Numbered from the stretch's first letter, positions 9,816 to 19,035 are shown. The stretch is DNA of 64,000 nucleotides from Variovorax sp. (GCA_004210915.1 SEGS01000002.1:1-64000); one strand, 5' to 3'. Translations and numbers: made by a program. Notes: generated by a model from the letters alone, not told the origin.

Positions 9816-11027
9816 TCAGGCCCCGGACGCCATCGTCGGCGTGGTGCGGCGCCAACCGCCGAAAGTTTTCCAGGTGAGGAAGGCTGCGATCAGCGCCCCG
9901 GCCGCCATGCCGGTGACCATCGGCAGCGGCCGGCCGTCGGTGAAGACGCCGACGATGCCCATCGCCACCGCCCCGGTCAGCATCTGCATCGTCCCCAGCA
10001 GAGCCGACGCGGTGCCGGCGATGGCGCCGTGCTTCTCGAGGGCGAGCACGCTGGTGGTGGGAATCACGAGGCCCATGCAGCCGCTGGCGATGAAGTACAG
10101 CACCAGCAGCACGGTCAGCCGGTCGCCGCCGGCCGCGTAGTAGGCAAACATTGCGACCATCACCACGCTGCAGGCGGCCACGCCAACCTGCGCCAGCCGG
10201 GCCAGGCCAAAGCGCTCGCCGAGCGGGCCGGTCAATTGCGCGGTCGCGAAAAAGGCGATCGCGTTGACGCCGAAGGCCACGCTGTAGACCGTCGGCGACA
10301 GGCCGTAGTGGTCGATCAGCACGAAGGACGAGTTGGCCAGGTAGGTGAAGAAGCCCGCCATCGCGAAGGCGCCGATGAACACCAGGCCCAGGTAGTGGGT
10401 GTCGCGCAGCAGCAGCAGATACCCCGCCAGGGCACTTTGCAAGCTGCTTTCGACGCGGCGCTCGGCCGGCCGGGTTTCGTCGAGCTGCGCCATCATCATC
10501 GCGATGCCCGCCACCGCAGCCACGGCCACCGCCCAGAACACGCCGCGCCAACTGCTCAGCGCAATGACCGCACTGCCCGCAAGCGGCGCGAGGATCGGCG
10601 AGACGCTGAACACCAGCATCAGCAGTGACATGAGCCGCGCCGCGTCGGTGCCGGTGTGCAGGTCCCGCACGACGGCGCGCGGAATCGCCATGCCGGCCGC
10701 GGCGCCCAGGCCCTGGACAAAACGCAGCGCGATGAGGGTGTCGACGTCGTTCGTCAGCGCACAGCCGACGCTGGCCACGGCGAACAATCCGAGGCCGAAA
10801 TAAAGCGGTGGCTTGCGCCCCACCATGTCGGAGACCGGTCCGTACAGCAATTGGCCCACGCCCAGCGAGATGAAGAAGGCCGTGAGGCTCATCTGCACCG
10901 CGCCGATGTCGGCGCCCAGGCTCTGGCCGATCGCCGGCAGCGCCGGCAGGTACATGTCGATGGCGAAAGGGCCGATGGCGGAGAGCAGGCCCAGCAGCAC
11001 GGCCATCTTGAGGAAAGGAGAACGCAT
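9816..11027 (-). CDS. Bcr/CflA family multidrug efflux MFS transporter
   Basis: The 403-residue protein has 12 hydrophobic segments. The start MRSPFLKMAVLLGLLSAIGP is followed by the Bcr/CflA signature FAIDMYLPALPAIGQSLGA and by GPVSDMVGRKPPLYFGL (MFS motif A). Members export chloramphenicol, bicyclomycin, sulfonamides or cysteine-type metabolites by proton antiport. The ATG at 11027 was chosen because it sits just behind a GGAATGCG-type leader and gives the family-typical N-terminus; an upstream frame extension to 11162 is Arg-rich and not membrane-like. It is followed directly by the second MFS exporter. Confidence 0.9.
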   Translation of the reverse strand: MRSPFLKMAVLLGLLSAIGPFAIDMYLPALPAIGQSLGADIGAVQMSLTAFFISLGVGQLLYGPVSDMVGRKPPLYFGLGLFAVASVGCALTNDVDTLIALRFVQGLGAAAGMAIPRAVVRDLHTGTDAARLMSLLMLVFSVSPILAPLAGSAVIALSSWRGVFWAVAVAAVAGIAMMMAQLDETRPAERRVESSLQSALAGYLLLLRDTHYLGLVFIGAFAMAGFFTYLANSSFVLIDHYGLSPTVYSVAFGVNAIAFFATAQLTGPLGERFGLARLAQVGVAACSVVMVAMFAYYAAGGDRLTVLLVLYFIASGCMGLVIPTTSVLALEKHGAIAGTASALLGTMQMLTGAVAMGIVGVFTDGRPLPMVTGMAAGALIAAFLTWKTFGGWRRTTPTMASGA

Positions 11028-11118
11028 TCCGTCGATTGTCGCGGGGCGCGCAAAGGATTGCCGCAGCGGCGCGGCTTCGGCTGTGCTAGCGCCCGCCGCA
11101 GCCAGGCTTACTGGCCGT

Positions 11119-11667
11119 TCAATACGGGTCGAACAGCGCGCCCATGCCGTTCGGCCGCGCACCCTCGATGGCGAGCATGCGCAGCTTGGTCAATGCACCG
11201 CCGCCTGCAGAGAAACCGCCGGGCTTGTTGCCCGCGGCCAGCACGCGGTGGCAAGGTACCACCGGCGCGAAGGGGTTGAGTCCCATCGCCTGGCCGACGG
11301 CGCGCGCGAATCCCTTGTCGCCCAGCGCTTCAGCCACTTCCCCGTAGGTGCGCGTTTGCCCGGGCGGAATGCGGCGCACGAGGGCATACACCCGCTGGTG
11401 GAAGGCGGACACGCCGCGCATGTCGAGTGCGATGTCGCCCAGATCGTCAGGATCGCCGGCCAGCAGGCGCTGGATGGCCGCGATGGCCTTCTCTGCGGTC
11501 GCGTCCGGTTCGGCCTCGTCCAGTGCGGGGAAGCGCTGCACCATGCGGGCGCGCGTCGCCGCGGCGTCGGCTTCGGGCAACTGCACGCCCGTCAGGCCAT
11601 GCGGGCCCCACGCCAACGCGCAGTGGCCAAGGGCCGTGTCGAACAGCGCGAAACCTGTCGCGCCCAT
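11119..11667 (-). CDS. ogt: Methylated-DNA-[protein]-cysteine S-methyltransferase
   Basis: This suicidal DNA repair enzyme transfers the alkyl group from O6-alkylguanine to its own cysteine. It has 182 residues, and the active site is VVPCHRVLAAGN with Cys139. The conserved helix-turn-helix part (TRTYGEVAEALGDKGFARAV) and the Asn/Arg finger region are present. It lacks the AdaA-type regulatory half. The ATG at 11667 lies four bases after the pqiC stop, so it is probably the last gene of the pqi transcript. Confidence 0.93.
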   Translation of the reverse strand: MGATGFALFDTALGHCALAWGPHGLTGVQLPEADAAATRARMVQRFPALDEAEPDATAEKAIAAIQRLLAGDPDDLGDIALDMRGVSAFHQRVYALVRRIPPGQTRTYGEVAEALGDKGFARAVGQAMGLNPFAPVVPCHRVLAAGNKPGGFSAGGGALTKLRMLAIEGARPNGMGALFDPY

Positions 11668-11671
11668 GGCT

Positions 11672-12313
11672 TCAGGCCGGGCAGGCGCCGCTGGTGAGCC
11701 CCGGTGGCGTCCCGATGCTGCGCGCAACGGCATCGGCCAGGCGCGAGGTCACGCGCTGCGCGCTGCGGGCGAGCGCGTCGATGCCGGGCGCGGCCGCGGG
11801 CTCGGACAGCGTCAGCTGACAGGCGCGGGTGGGCTGGTCGTTGCCGGGGCGCAGCGTCCAGCTGAAGGCTGCGTCGACGCGGCTGCCCTCGATGGCGTCA
11901 AACTGCCGCAACTGGACCGCGATTCGCACGCCGGGCTGGCCGGCGGGCCGACCTGAGCGGGTGGCATCGACCGCGCCGAGCCGCATGGCCACGCCGCTGG
12001 CGAGTGCGTCGCGCAATTCGCTTTCGAACGAGGACGACCAGCGGTGCTGTTCGAGGATGTCGACGGCCGGGCCTTCGTTGGCGCCCTTCTGCCGCACCAC
12101 GAGCTGCGGCCGGGCGAAGCGCTCGGGCATCGCCACCGGCGCCAGATCGATGTAGAAGGCGGCCGCGCCGGAGGTCGCCGCAGGCGCCGTGACCGCCGCG
12201 GCATCTGCCAGGCTGTAGTACTGCGGTGCCGTGCCGGCGCAACCCCCAAGCGCCAGCAACGCGAAGGCACAGGCCACGGTGCGGCGGCTGGCAGCCAATG
12301 TCATGAAGCTCAT
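11672..12313 (-). CDS. pqiC: PqiC-type outer-membrane lipoprotein (ABC_trans_aux)
   Basis: The 213-residue protein has a lipobox LALGGC, with the lipidated Cys at residue 25, and the family opening APQYYSLADA. It matches the PqiC/ABC-type transport auxiliary lipoprotein family. In E. coli, PqiC is an outer-membrane lipoprotein that works with the PqiB needle and the PqiA membrane protein in lipid traffic across the envelope. The start ATG at 12313 overlaps the pqiB stop (ATGA), so translation is coupled. Confidence 0.85.
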   Translation of the reverse strand: MSFMTLAASRRTVACAFALLALGGCAGTAPQYYSLADAAAVTAPAATSGAAAFYIDLAPVAMPERFARPQLVVRQKGANEGPAVDILEQHRWSSSFESELRDALASGVAMRLGAVDATRSGRPAGQPGVRIAVQLRQFDAIEGSRVDAAFSWTLRPGNDQPTRACQLTLSEPAAAPGIDALARSAQRVTSRLADAVARSIGTPPGLTSGACPA

Positions 12314-13797
12314 TTTTTCTTGTCCTCGGGCTTGCCCAGCAGCAACGACTGCGGATGCCGTTCCAGGTAGTCGGTCAGGATGCGCAGCGAGCCCGCGGCG
12401 CGCGTGACTTCCTGCAGCGTCTGGCGCAGGTCCTGTTGCAGCGGTGCGTCCTCGGCGATGGTCTTTTCGGCCGCGCTCAGCGTCTTGCGAACGTCCTTCA
12501 TCGCCGCCGTCATTTCGGGCGTCAGGTCGTTGTTGATGCTTTTTGCCACCTGCTCGGCGCTCTTCAGCGTGGTGTTCAGGGTGGCCAGTGCCTTGCGCAG
12601 ATCGGCGCCGATCTCCTCGAACGGCACTTTGTTCACCTTGTTCACGATCTCGCCCACCTGCTCCTGCAGCGCATCGAGGCTGTTCGGCGTGGTCGGCATC
12701 AGCAGCGGACTTTGCGTGATGTCGATCTTCGCGGCCGCGGCCTTGGGGAAGAAATCGAGCGCGACGTAGACCTGCCCGGTCAGCAGGTTCCCGGTGCGCA
12801 GCTGCGCGCGCAGGCCCTTGCCCACGAGGAAACGCAGCCGCTCGAGTTCTGTGTAGCGTGATTCGCGCGCCACGTTGTCGGCGCCGCGGCGCATGCGATC
12901 GGGGTAGATCTGCACCAGCACCGGCATCTTGAATTCGCGCTCTTCGCGGTCGAACTCGATGCCGATGGACTTGACCTCGCCGATCACCACGCCGCGGAAA
13001 TCGACCGCCGCGCCGGGCGACAGGCCGCGCAGCGACTGATCGAAGTACATCAGCATGGTCTGTGCCGGCCCGTCGCGCGGGCGCATCGCGCTGCTCTCGT
13101 CTTCGGCCAGCACGAAGGCTGCGTTTTCCGGCGCGATCGGTCCCATGTCGTCGTCGGTCGGCGGCTGGAAAGCGATGCCGCCCAGCAGGATGGTGGCCAG
13201 CGATTGCGTGCGCACCTTGATGCCGCTGGCGCTCAGTTCGGCGTCCACGCCGCTGGCCTGCCAGAAGCGCGTGTTCGCGCCGACGAACTTGTCGTAGGGC
13301 GTGTTCACGAACACGCGCAAGGTCACGCCGCGCCCGTCCGGGTCCAGCTCGTAGGCCGCGAGCTGGCCGACCTTGATGCGGCGGAAGTAGATCGGCGACC
13401 CGATGTCCAGCGACCCGATGTCCTTGGCCTTGAGCGTGAACTGCCGGCCCGATGCATCGCGCGTCACGATCGGCGGTGTTTCGAGGCCGGTGAATTCGCC
13501 CGCGGTCTCTTCCGCGGTGCCGGGATCGGCGCCGATGTAGGCGCCCGACAGTAAGGTGCCCAAGCCGGAGATACCGGAGGTGTCCAGCCGCGGGCGCACC
13601 ACCCAGAAGCGGGTGTCGAAAAGAATGCGCGCGATCAGCGCCACACCCACCAGCGCAGCCACCACGGGAATCAGCCAGATGAGCGATGGCAGCCAGTTGC
13701 GCTGCCGGGCGACCACGGGCTCGGCCGGGCCCGTGGGCGGCCCGGCATCGGGCGCGGGCGCGCGCGGGGCCTCCGGCGCTGTGCGTTTGTCATTCAT
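12310..13797 (-). CDS. pqiB: PqiB-like MCE protein with shortened first MCE domain
   Basis: This is an inner-membrane anchored MCE-family protein thought to form a hexameric tube between the membranes for lipid transport. It has 495 residues, against 546 in E. coli PqiB. A membrane helix (about 36-60) runs straight into DTRFWVVRPRLDTSGISGLG, which in E. coli PqiB is the end of the first MCE domain. The roughly 58 residues normally in between are absent. MCE domain 2 starts near FTLKAKDIGSLDIGSPIYFR and domain 3 near YFDQSLRGLSPGAAVDFRG. The C-terminal helical needle (SLDALQEQVGEIVNKVNKVP onward) is intact. The frame is open, so this is an in-frame loss, a lineage trait or a sequencing artefact. 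Confidence 0.88.
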   Translation of the reverse strand: MNDKRTAPEAPRAPAPDAGPPTGPAEPVVARQRNWLPSLIWLIPVVAALVGVALIARILFDTRFWVVRPRLDTSGISGLGTLLSGAYIGADPGTAEETAGEFTGLETPPIVTRDASGRQFTLKAKDIGSLDIGSPIYFRRIKVGQLAAYELDPDGRGVTLRVFVNTPYDKFVGANTRFWQASGVDAELSASGIKVRTQSLATILLGGIAFQPPTDDDMGPIAPENAAFVLAEDESSAMRPRDGPAQTMLMYFDQSLRGLSPGAAVDFRGVVIGEVKSIGIEFDREEREFKMPVLVQIYPDRMRRGADNVARESRYTELERLRFLVGKGLRAQLRTGNLLTGQVYVALDFFPKAAAAKIDITQSPLLMPTTPNSLDALQEQVGEIVNKVNKVPFEEIGADLRKALATLNTTLKSAEQVAKSINNDLTPEMTAAMKDVRKTLSAAEKTIAEDAPLQQDLRQTLQEVTRAAGSLRILTDYLERHPQSLLLGKPEDKKK

Positions 13798-13806
13798 AAC
13801 GAATTG

Positions 13807-14472
13807 TCACTTCGATTCTTGAGTCTTCAGTTCGAGGGGTGCAGCGCCGGCCGGCGCAACGGTGTCGCGGCCGGTGTCCCAGGTCAGGCGCGGATCGAAG
13901 CTGAGCGATGCCAGCATCGTCAGCACCACCACCGCGCCAAAGGCGGCGATGCCGACGCCGGCCGTGATCTCGGCAAAGCCCTGGATGCGCACCAGTCCGG
14001 CCAGCAGCGAGACCACGAACACGTCGAGCATCGACCAGCGGCCGATCACTTCGAGGATGCGGTAGAGCTTGGCCCGCTCCAGCTGCCGCCATTCGCTCCG
14101 GCGCTGCGCCATCAGGTTCAGCAGGACCAGCGCTGCCAGCTTGAACAGCGGCACCAGAAAGCTGGCGATGAAGATGATGGCGGCCAGGCCATAGCTTCCC
14201 GACACCCAGAAAAAGATCACGCCGCTGAGGATGGTGTCGGTTTGCTGGCCGAAAAAGCTGCGCGTGACCATCACCGGCAACAGATTGGCCGGGATGTACA
14301 GAATGCAGGCCGCTGCCAGCAACGCCCAGGTGCGATTGATGCTGTCGGGCTTGCGGGTGTGCAACCGCGTGCCGCAGCGTCCGCAGCCCTCCCCGTCTGC
14401 AGCGTCCTGCCACACGGCACCGCAGTGGTGACAACCCTTGAGGCCAGAGGCCGCTGCGCTGTCGACGCTCAT
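13807..14472 (-). CDS. pqiA: PqiA-like membrane protein, second half
   Basis: The 221-residue protein matches one half of E. coli PqiA (two homologous halves in about 417 residues). A zinc-ribbon-like pair of Cys motifs (CHHCGAVW and CGRCGTRL) precedes about four membrane helices, with the conserved start LLAAACILYIPANLLPVM. It probably forms the inner-membrane gate of the PqiABC lipid transport system together with the upstream paralogue. The ATG at 14472 overlaps the stop of the upstream gene (ATGA). The gap to pqiB is nine bases. Confidence 0.87.
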   Translation of the reverse strand: MSVDSAAASGLKGCHHCGAVWQDAADGEGCGRCGTRLHTRKPDSINRTWALLAAACILYIPANLLPVMVTRSFFGQQTDTILSGVIFFWVSGSYGLAAIIFIASFLVPLFKLAALVLLNLMAQRRSEWRQLERAKLYRILEVIGRWSMLDVFVVSLLAGLVRIQGFAEITAGVGIAAFGAVVVLTMLASLSFDPRLTWDTGRDTVAPAGAAPLELKTQESK

Positions 14473-15095
14473 GCCCGGGCATCCTCCGGCCGCGGCTCGA
14501 AGGCCAGCTCCCAGAACGCGCGCGGGTTGAAGGACAACACCGCTGTCAGCAGCACCGTGAGCCCGATGAACGCCCACAGCGCGGCGCCCGGAATCACCGT
14601 CGCCATGCTGCCCAGCTTGACCAGCGCGACCAGCACGCCGAGCAGGAACACCTCGACCATGCCCCAGGGGCGGAGCATCTGCAGGACGTTGACCAGCGTG
14701 CTAAACCCGGCGGGCCGGCGGGCGTGGGCCAATGGGACGAGCAGATAGAAGAGGATGCACAGTTGAAGCAGCGGAAACAGCAAGGTGGTGGCGAGCACCA
14801 GCAATGCGACCACCGACATGCCCTCGTTGGCCAACACCACCACGGCGCCCACCAGCGTCGTCCGGCTGCTCAGGCCTTGGAGCTGGATCTCGACGATCGG
14901 AAACAGGTTGGCGATGGCGAAAAGAATCAGGCTTGCCACGGTCAGCGGAAGGATGCGTGCGCTCTGGTCGCCGGCATGGCGGTCGAGCTCGGTACCGCAG
15001 CGCTGGCAGCGCGACACCTCACGCGGCTGCAATGGCACCCGACGGCAGATGGCGTCGCAACCTTCGCAAACGATGATGTCCGGTACTTCTTTCAT
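14469..15095 (-). CDS. pqiA: PqiA-like membrane protein, first half
   Basis: The 208-residue protein is paralogous to the next gene and matches the other half of a full-length PqiA. It opens MKEVPDIIVCEGCDAICRR, followed by a second Cys pair (CQRCGTEL), giving a four-Cys ribbon. About four membrane helices follow, with the typical LFAIANLFPIVEIQLQG start. The ATG at 15095 was preferred because the Cys motif then sits near the N-terminus; an in-frame ATG at 15137 would add 14 residues, and neither has a strong ribosome-binding site. It is the first gene of the pqi operon. Confidence 0.85.
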   Translation of the reverse strand: MKEVPDIIVCEGCDAICRRVPLQPREVSRCQRCGTELDRHAGDQSARILPLTVASLILFAIANLFPIVEIQLQGLSSRTTLVGAVVVLANEGMSVVALLVLATTLLFPLLQLCILFYLLVPLAHARRPAGFSTLVNVLQMLRPWGMVEVFLLGVLVALVKLGSMATVIPGAALWAFIGLTVLLTAVLSFNPRAFWELAFEPRPEDARA

Positions 15096-15290
15096 GGAGG
15101 CGCGCGGCCCTCGGTTCCATTTCGCTACTGAATCCATAGCGCGCCGCGCAGCGGCGGCGGGCGCCGCGGCGAATTCTGGCACAGAGGTCCGGCAGCGACA
15201 GCACGCGCAGCCGTGTCCGGCGTCCTGGTGCGGCTATTGGCGAGGTTGCGAGGCGGCCCGACCCCGTCCCGGTCGCCAGCCGCCAGGCCG

Positions 15291-16193
15291 CTAGCCGCGC
15301 AGCTGTGCGCGCAGCTTTTGGCCGATCTCCGGCCGCTCGTGGAACGGGTCGGAGGGGTTGACGATCGAGACGATGTTCTCCATGCGCGCCCGCACGTTGC
15401 CCAGGGCCTTCGGATGGCTGAACACGTAGAACTGGTTGGCCGTGATCGCATCGAACACCTTGTTCGCCACCTCTTGCGCGGTGATCTTGCCGCTGCTCAC
15501 GGCCTTGTTGCTCATCGCCTGGCCGATCAGTTGGCTCTTGGTGAGTTCGCTTTCCTTCGGCGCGTTCGGCCGGTTGCGCTCGCTGCTGGTGATGCCCGTG
15601 GGAACGAAGTACGGGCACAGCAGGCTCGCGCCGATCTGGTCGGTCACGAGGTTCAAGTCCTGGTACAGCGTCTCGGTGAGGCTCACCACCGCGGCCTTCG
15701 CCGCGTTGTAGATCCCCATGTTCGGCGGCGTCAGCAGGCCCGCCATGCTGGCCGTATTGGTGATGTGGCCGCGATAGTTCGGGTCGGCCGCCGCAGCCTC
15801 GAGCATCATCGGCGTGAACAGGCGCACACCGTGGATCACGCCCCAGAGGTCGACCCCCAGCACCCATTCCCAATCGGCTACGGTGTTCTCCCACACCAGG
15901 CCGCCCGCGCCCACGCCCGCGTTGTTGAAGACGAAGTGCGGCGCGCCGAAGCGCGCCTTGACGTCGGCCGCCAGCTGCGCCATCTGGCCCGCATCGGCCA
16001 CGTCGACCTTGCGCGCCAGCACCTGAACGCCCGCCGCCTCCATTTCGGCCTGCGCCTTGTCGAGTGCGTCCTGCTGCACATCGACCAGCACGAGGTTCAT
16101 GCCGCGGGCGGCGCCGATGCGCGCGCACTCGAGCCCGAAGCCCGAGCCCGCGCCGGTGAGAACGGCGGTCTTGCCCTTGAAATCCTGAATCAT
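15291..16193 (-). CDS. SDR family oxidoreductase
   Basis: This 300-residue short-chain dehydrogenase has the nucleotide-binding motif TGAGSGFG, the NNAG strand (FNNAGVGAGG) and a catalytic YNAAK. Ser is supplied by the NTASMAG strand. Asp at the end of the second strand (LVLVDVQQ) suggests NAD rather than NADP. The substrate is unknown. It follows the FAD oxidase gene by 79 bases on the same strand and could share its transcript. The ATG at 16193 gives the expected start MIQDFKGKTAVLTGAG. Confidence 0.9.
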   Translation of the reverse strand: MIQDFKGKTAVLTGAGSGFGLECARIGAARGMNLVLVDVQQDALDKAQAEMEAAGVQVLARKVDVADAGQMAQLAADVKARFGAPHFVFNNAGVGAGGLVWENTVADWEWVLGVDLWGVIHGVRLFTPMMLEAAAADPNYRGHITNTASMAGLLTPPNMGIYNAAKAAVVSLTETLYQDLNLVTDQIGASLLCPYFVPTGITSSERNRPNAPKESELTKSQLIGQAMSNKAVSSGKITAQEVANKVFDAITANQFYVFSHPKALGNVRARMENIVSIVNPSDPFHERPEIGQKLRAQLRG

Positions 16194-16272
16194 GAAAGCG
16201 TCCTTGGGGTGTTGATGTCTCCAGGCGGTATTGAACCCGCTCGGATCGCGATTTCGTGTCGTACGGGCGACC

Positions 16273-18087
16273 TCAGGCGCGGCGGGTGAAGCCGTCGGCG
16301 CTCCAGCTTTCGCTGTCGACGCCGTGGTGGACCACGAAGAGCCCGTCCGGGTCGTAGCGGCGCTTGGTGGCCAGCAGCCGCGGGTAGTTCGTGCCCCAGA
16401 AGGCGCGCTGCCAGTCGGGCTCGAAGTAGTTGCTCTCTGAAAGGTAAGCGCCTGGCTCAAGCCCGAGCTTGCGCAACTCGGCGGTCGCGCGGCCGATGGC
16501 ATCGCGCTGGCGCCGCGCGAGGGCCGCATCGGGCTCACGGCCAGCCACGCCCGGGTACGCAGGCCGGCCGGTCGTGGCGAGGATGACGAGCGCAAACGCG
16601 TCCAGCACGGCCGGGTTGACGGCGGTGTCTCGCGCCGCCGCAACCACCTCGGACGGCCCGCCGGCCAAGCCCTTGTTGAAGTGCAGCGACAGGGAAGCCT
16701 GCCGGCTGGCGGCAAAGAGCGCATCTGCCAGCGCGGCGCGCCGGCCCGGCTGCAGCAGCGCAGCGGGCAGCCAGGCCGAATCGTAGGCATGCATCACCTG
16801 GCCGGCTTGCCCTTCGTCGCCGGGCCAGAACACATTGGATTTCGGCGCATCGGGCCGTGCATCGCTCTTGATGAAACCAAGCGTCTTCTTCACGAGCGTC
16901 GGCGCCCAGAAGTCGCGTGCCGAAGTCGAGACGATGAACGGCGCGGATTCAAACCAGAAGTCTTGCGGCGCTGCGGCGACCGCATCGATGAACGGCTGCC
17001 ACACCCCCTGCGCCTCGCCGCGCCCGATGCCCTGGAACACCATCGACACGCGCAACGTGTTGTCTGGCCGCAGCCGAATTTGCTCACCCCAGCTTGGGTT
17101 GATGAGCGCGGTGGCGCAGAAATCCACCATGCGGCCGACCAGCCGGCGGAATGCCTCCGGCGAGCGCGCTTTGACCGTCATGTTGACGGCGCCGAAGGGC
17201 TCCGGCAACGGATGCACGCGCAATGTCAGGCGGGTGACGATGCCGAAGCTGCCCCCACCGCCGCCCTTCAGCGCCCAGAACAGTTCCGGTTCCGTGCAGG
17301 CGTTGACCGTGCGGGCCTCGCCGTCGGCCGTGATGACCCGGGCCTCGAGCAGGTTGGCCGAGGCCAGCCCGAAGGCCTTGGAGAAGCTGCCGAAGCCGCC
17401 GCTCTGCACCAGGCCCGCCACACCCACTGTCAGACAGCCGCCGCCCTGGACATATCCGCCGCCCTGCGTCGTCACCGCATCGTAGGCCTGACTCCAGATC
17501 GCGCCGGCGCCCACCGTCACGGCGCGCTGCGGCGCGATGCGGCCATCGCAACCGGCAGGCACGAACGCGTCGTGCAGAACGGTGTGGTTCATGCGCCGCG
17601 TCCAGACCAGCAAGGAATCGGGCGCACTCGAGGTGCCCTGGTAGCTGTGGCCACCGCCCTTCACCACCAGCCGGAGGCGCCGCTCCCGTGCGAAGTTGAC
17701 CGCGGCGACCACGTCTTCGTCAGTGCGCGCCTCGACGGCATAGGCGCTTGGCTGCAACGTCCATGCGTCGACCCAGCCGAGGGTCTGCGTCAGCGCCGGG
17801 TCGTCGCCAATGGCGTAGGGATTCCTGAGGGTCTCATCGAACAGGCGCGCGCAGGCCGGGTCGACGCCGTCCCGACACGCGTTGAAGGGCGATCGCAAGG
17901 CGGTCAGGCGACCGCCGACCGCGCTGCGCAGCGCCGCCCACTCGGCAGCGGTGGGCCAGCCCGGCTCGCCAGGTCGCACGCGCCCTGCCACCGGCTGCGC
18001 GAAGGCGGGCGCGGACAGGCCCTGAACCACAGGTGCGGCCAGCGCCGCGCCGAGCAAGCGCCGCCGATGTTTCGATGCAGGTTGCAT
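16273..18087 (-). CDS. Tat-exported FAD-binding oxidase with BBE domain
   Basis: The 604-residue protein is a flavoprotein of the berberine-bridge/VAO type. A twin-arginine signal (KHRRRLLGAALAAPVV) is at the N-terminus. The FAD-binding PP-loop domain contains KGGGHSYQG, whose His is the usual covalent FAD attachment site. The C-terminal BBE segment reads SESNYFEPDWQRAFWGTNYP. A second flavin link through Cys is less clear; GGGYVQGGGCLTVG is the region to examine. Members oxidise sugars, alcohols or alkaloids with oxygen. Export by Tat fits a folded flavoprotein acting in the periplasm. It lies nine bases after the GST gene. Confidence 0.87.
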   Translation of the reverse strand: MQPASKHRRRLLGAALAAPVVQGLSAPAFAQPVAGRVRPGEPGWPTAAEWAALRSAVGGRLTALRSPFNACRDGVDPACARLFDETLRNPYAIGDDPALTQTLGWVDAWTLQPSAYAVEARTDEDVVAAVNFARERRLRLVVKGGGHSYQGTSSAPDSLLVWTRRMNHTVLHDAFVPAGCDGRIAPQRAVTVGAGAIWSQAYDAVTTQGGGYVQGGGCLTVGVAGLVQSGGFGSFSKAFGLASANLLEARVITADGEARTVNACTEPELFWALKGGGGGSFGIVTRLTLRVHPLPEPFGAVNMTVKARSPEAFRRLVGRMVDFCATALINPSWGEQIRLRPDNTLRVSMVFQGIGRGEAQGVWQPFIDAVAAAPQDFWFESAPFIVSTSARDFWAPTLVKKTLGFIKSDARPDAPKSNVFWPGDEGQAGQVMHAYDSAWLPAALLQPGRRAALADALFAASRQASLSLHFNKGLAGGPSEVVAAARDTAVNPAVLDAFALVILATTGRPAYPGVAGREPDAALARRQRDAIGRATAELRKLGLEPGAYLSESNYFEPDWQRAFWGTNYPRLLATKRRYDPDGLFVVHHGVDSESWSADGFTRRA

Positions 18088-18096
18088 CGTGCGCGC

Positions 18097-19035
18097 TCAG
18101 GTCTCTGCCTTTTTCAACACGTATCCGATGCGCGGAAAGTGCACATGCACCGTGCCCGCGCGCTCGCTGCTGCGCGCCAGCGTGTAGTGGGTCCGGGTCG
18201 CCGCGACAAGCGTGCCGGTCGTTTCTTCCAGCCCGAAGCTTTCGGCGCGGATCGTGACGGTGCTGCCCAGGGGTATGCCGTGGTCGTCCTGGAAAGTGCT
18301 GTCGGTCAGCAGCGATGCGGGCGCCGCTGCCTTGGCGGCGGCGATGGCTTCGTCGGCGCTGAACTTGTCGGGCGCGCCGTGGCCGATGGCGGCCATGCGG
18401 TCCATCCAGTCGGTCACGGCCGGCGTGAGGTCGAGGATGCCCTTCACCGCTTCAATGCGCCGCGTGTACCAGAGCGGGTGGTACGCGGAGAAGTCCGCGA
18501 TCGACGGCACTTCGCCGAGCAGAAAGGGCTTGTCGTCGAGCATGTCGGACAGGCGGCGCAGGTACGACTTGTAGGCGCTGGCGGCATCGGCCGGTCGCAG
18601 CCGCGTCATGTGGCCGGCGGTCATCTTGCCGCGGTCTTCGCCGAAGGCCTTGGCGGCTTCGGGCGGTGCGTTGCCGAAGACTTCGGCCGCGCCCTTCGGC
18701 TGCAGGTTCCAGGCCATCGCGGCCCAGAAGAGCGTCGTGTCGGCCCATTGCGCGAGGATGCGCGACATGCCTTTTTCGGGCTCCGGGTACAGCGTCGCTT
18801 CGGGCTGCAGGTGCTCGAGCACGTCGGCAATGAGCGCGCTGTCGCAGTACATGTCCGCGCCGATTTGCAGGAACGGCGTCTTGCGATACCCGCCCGTGAG
18901 CTCGAGGACATTGGGCTTGGGCATGATCGGCGGGATGAAGACCGACTTCCACGGCAGCTTCTTGGCCCCGAGGATCAGGCGAATCTTTTCGGAGAACGGG
19001 GACGTGGGGTAGTGGTGGAGGATGAGATCGGTCAT
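18097..19035 (-). CDS. Glutathione S-transferase family protein
   Basis: The 312-residue protein has a thioredoxin-like N-terminal GST domain, starting MTDLILHHYPTSPFSEKIRL with the cis-Pro region GGYRKTPFLQIG and the glutathione-contacting DSALIADVLEHL. An all-helical C-terminal domain follows. About 70 extra residues at the end (after TDSTFQDDHGIPLG) make it longer than a standard GST of about 210. The substrate is unknown. It is divergent from the YcnI-PCuAC fusion across 69 bases. Confidence 0.87.
   Translation of the reverse strand: MTDLILHHYPTSPFSEKIRLILGAKKLPWKSVFIPPIMPKPNVLELTGGYRKTPFLQIGADMYCDSALIADVLEHLQPEATLYPEPEKGMSRILAQWADTTLFWAAMAWNLQPKGAAEVFGNAPPEAAKAFGEDRGKMTAGHMTRLRPADAASAYKSYLRRLSDMLDDKPFLLGEVPSIADFSAYHPLWYTRRIEAVKGILDLTPAVTDWMDRMAAIGHGAPDKFSADEAIAAAKAAAPASLLTDSTFQDDHGIPLGSTVTIRAESFGLEETTGTLVAATRTHYTLARSSERAGTVHVHFPRIGYVLKKAET

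Noticed and set aside
15096-15290. A pqi promoter in the 195-base gap upstream of pqiA
   Set aside because: The gap is GC-rich, and I could not find a -35/-10 pair or an operator that stands out.
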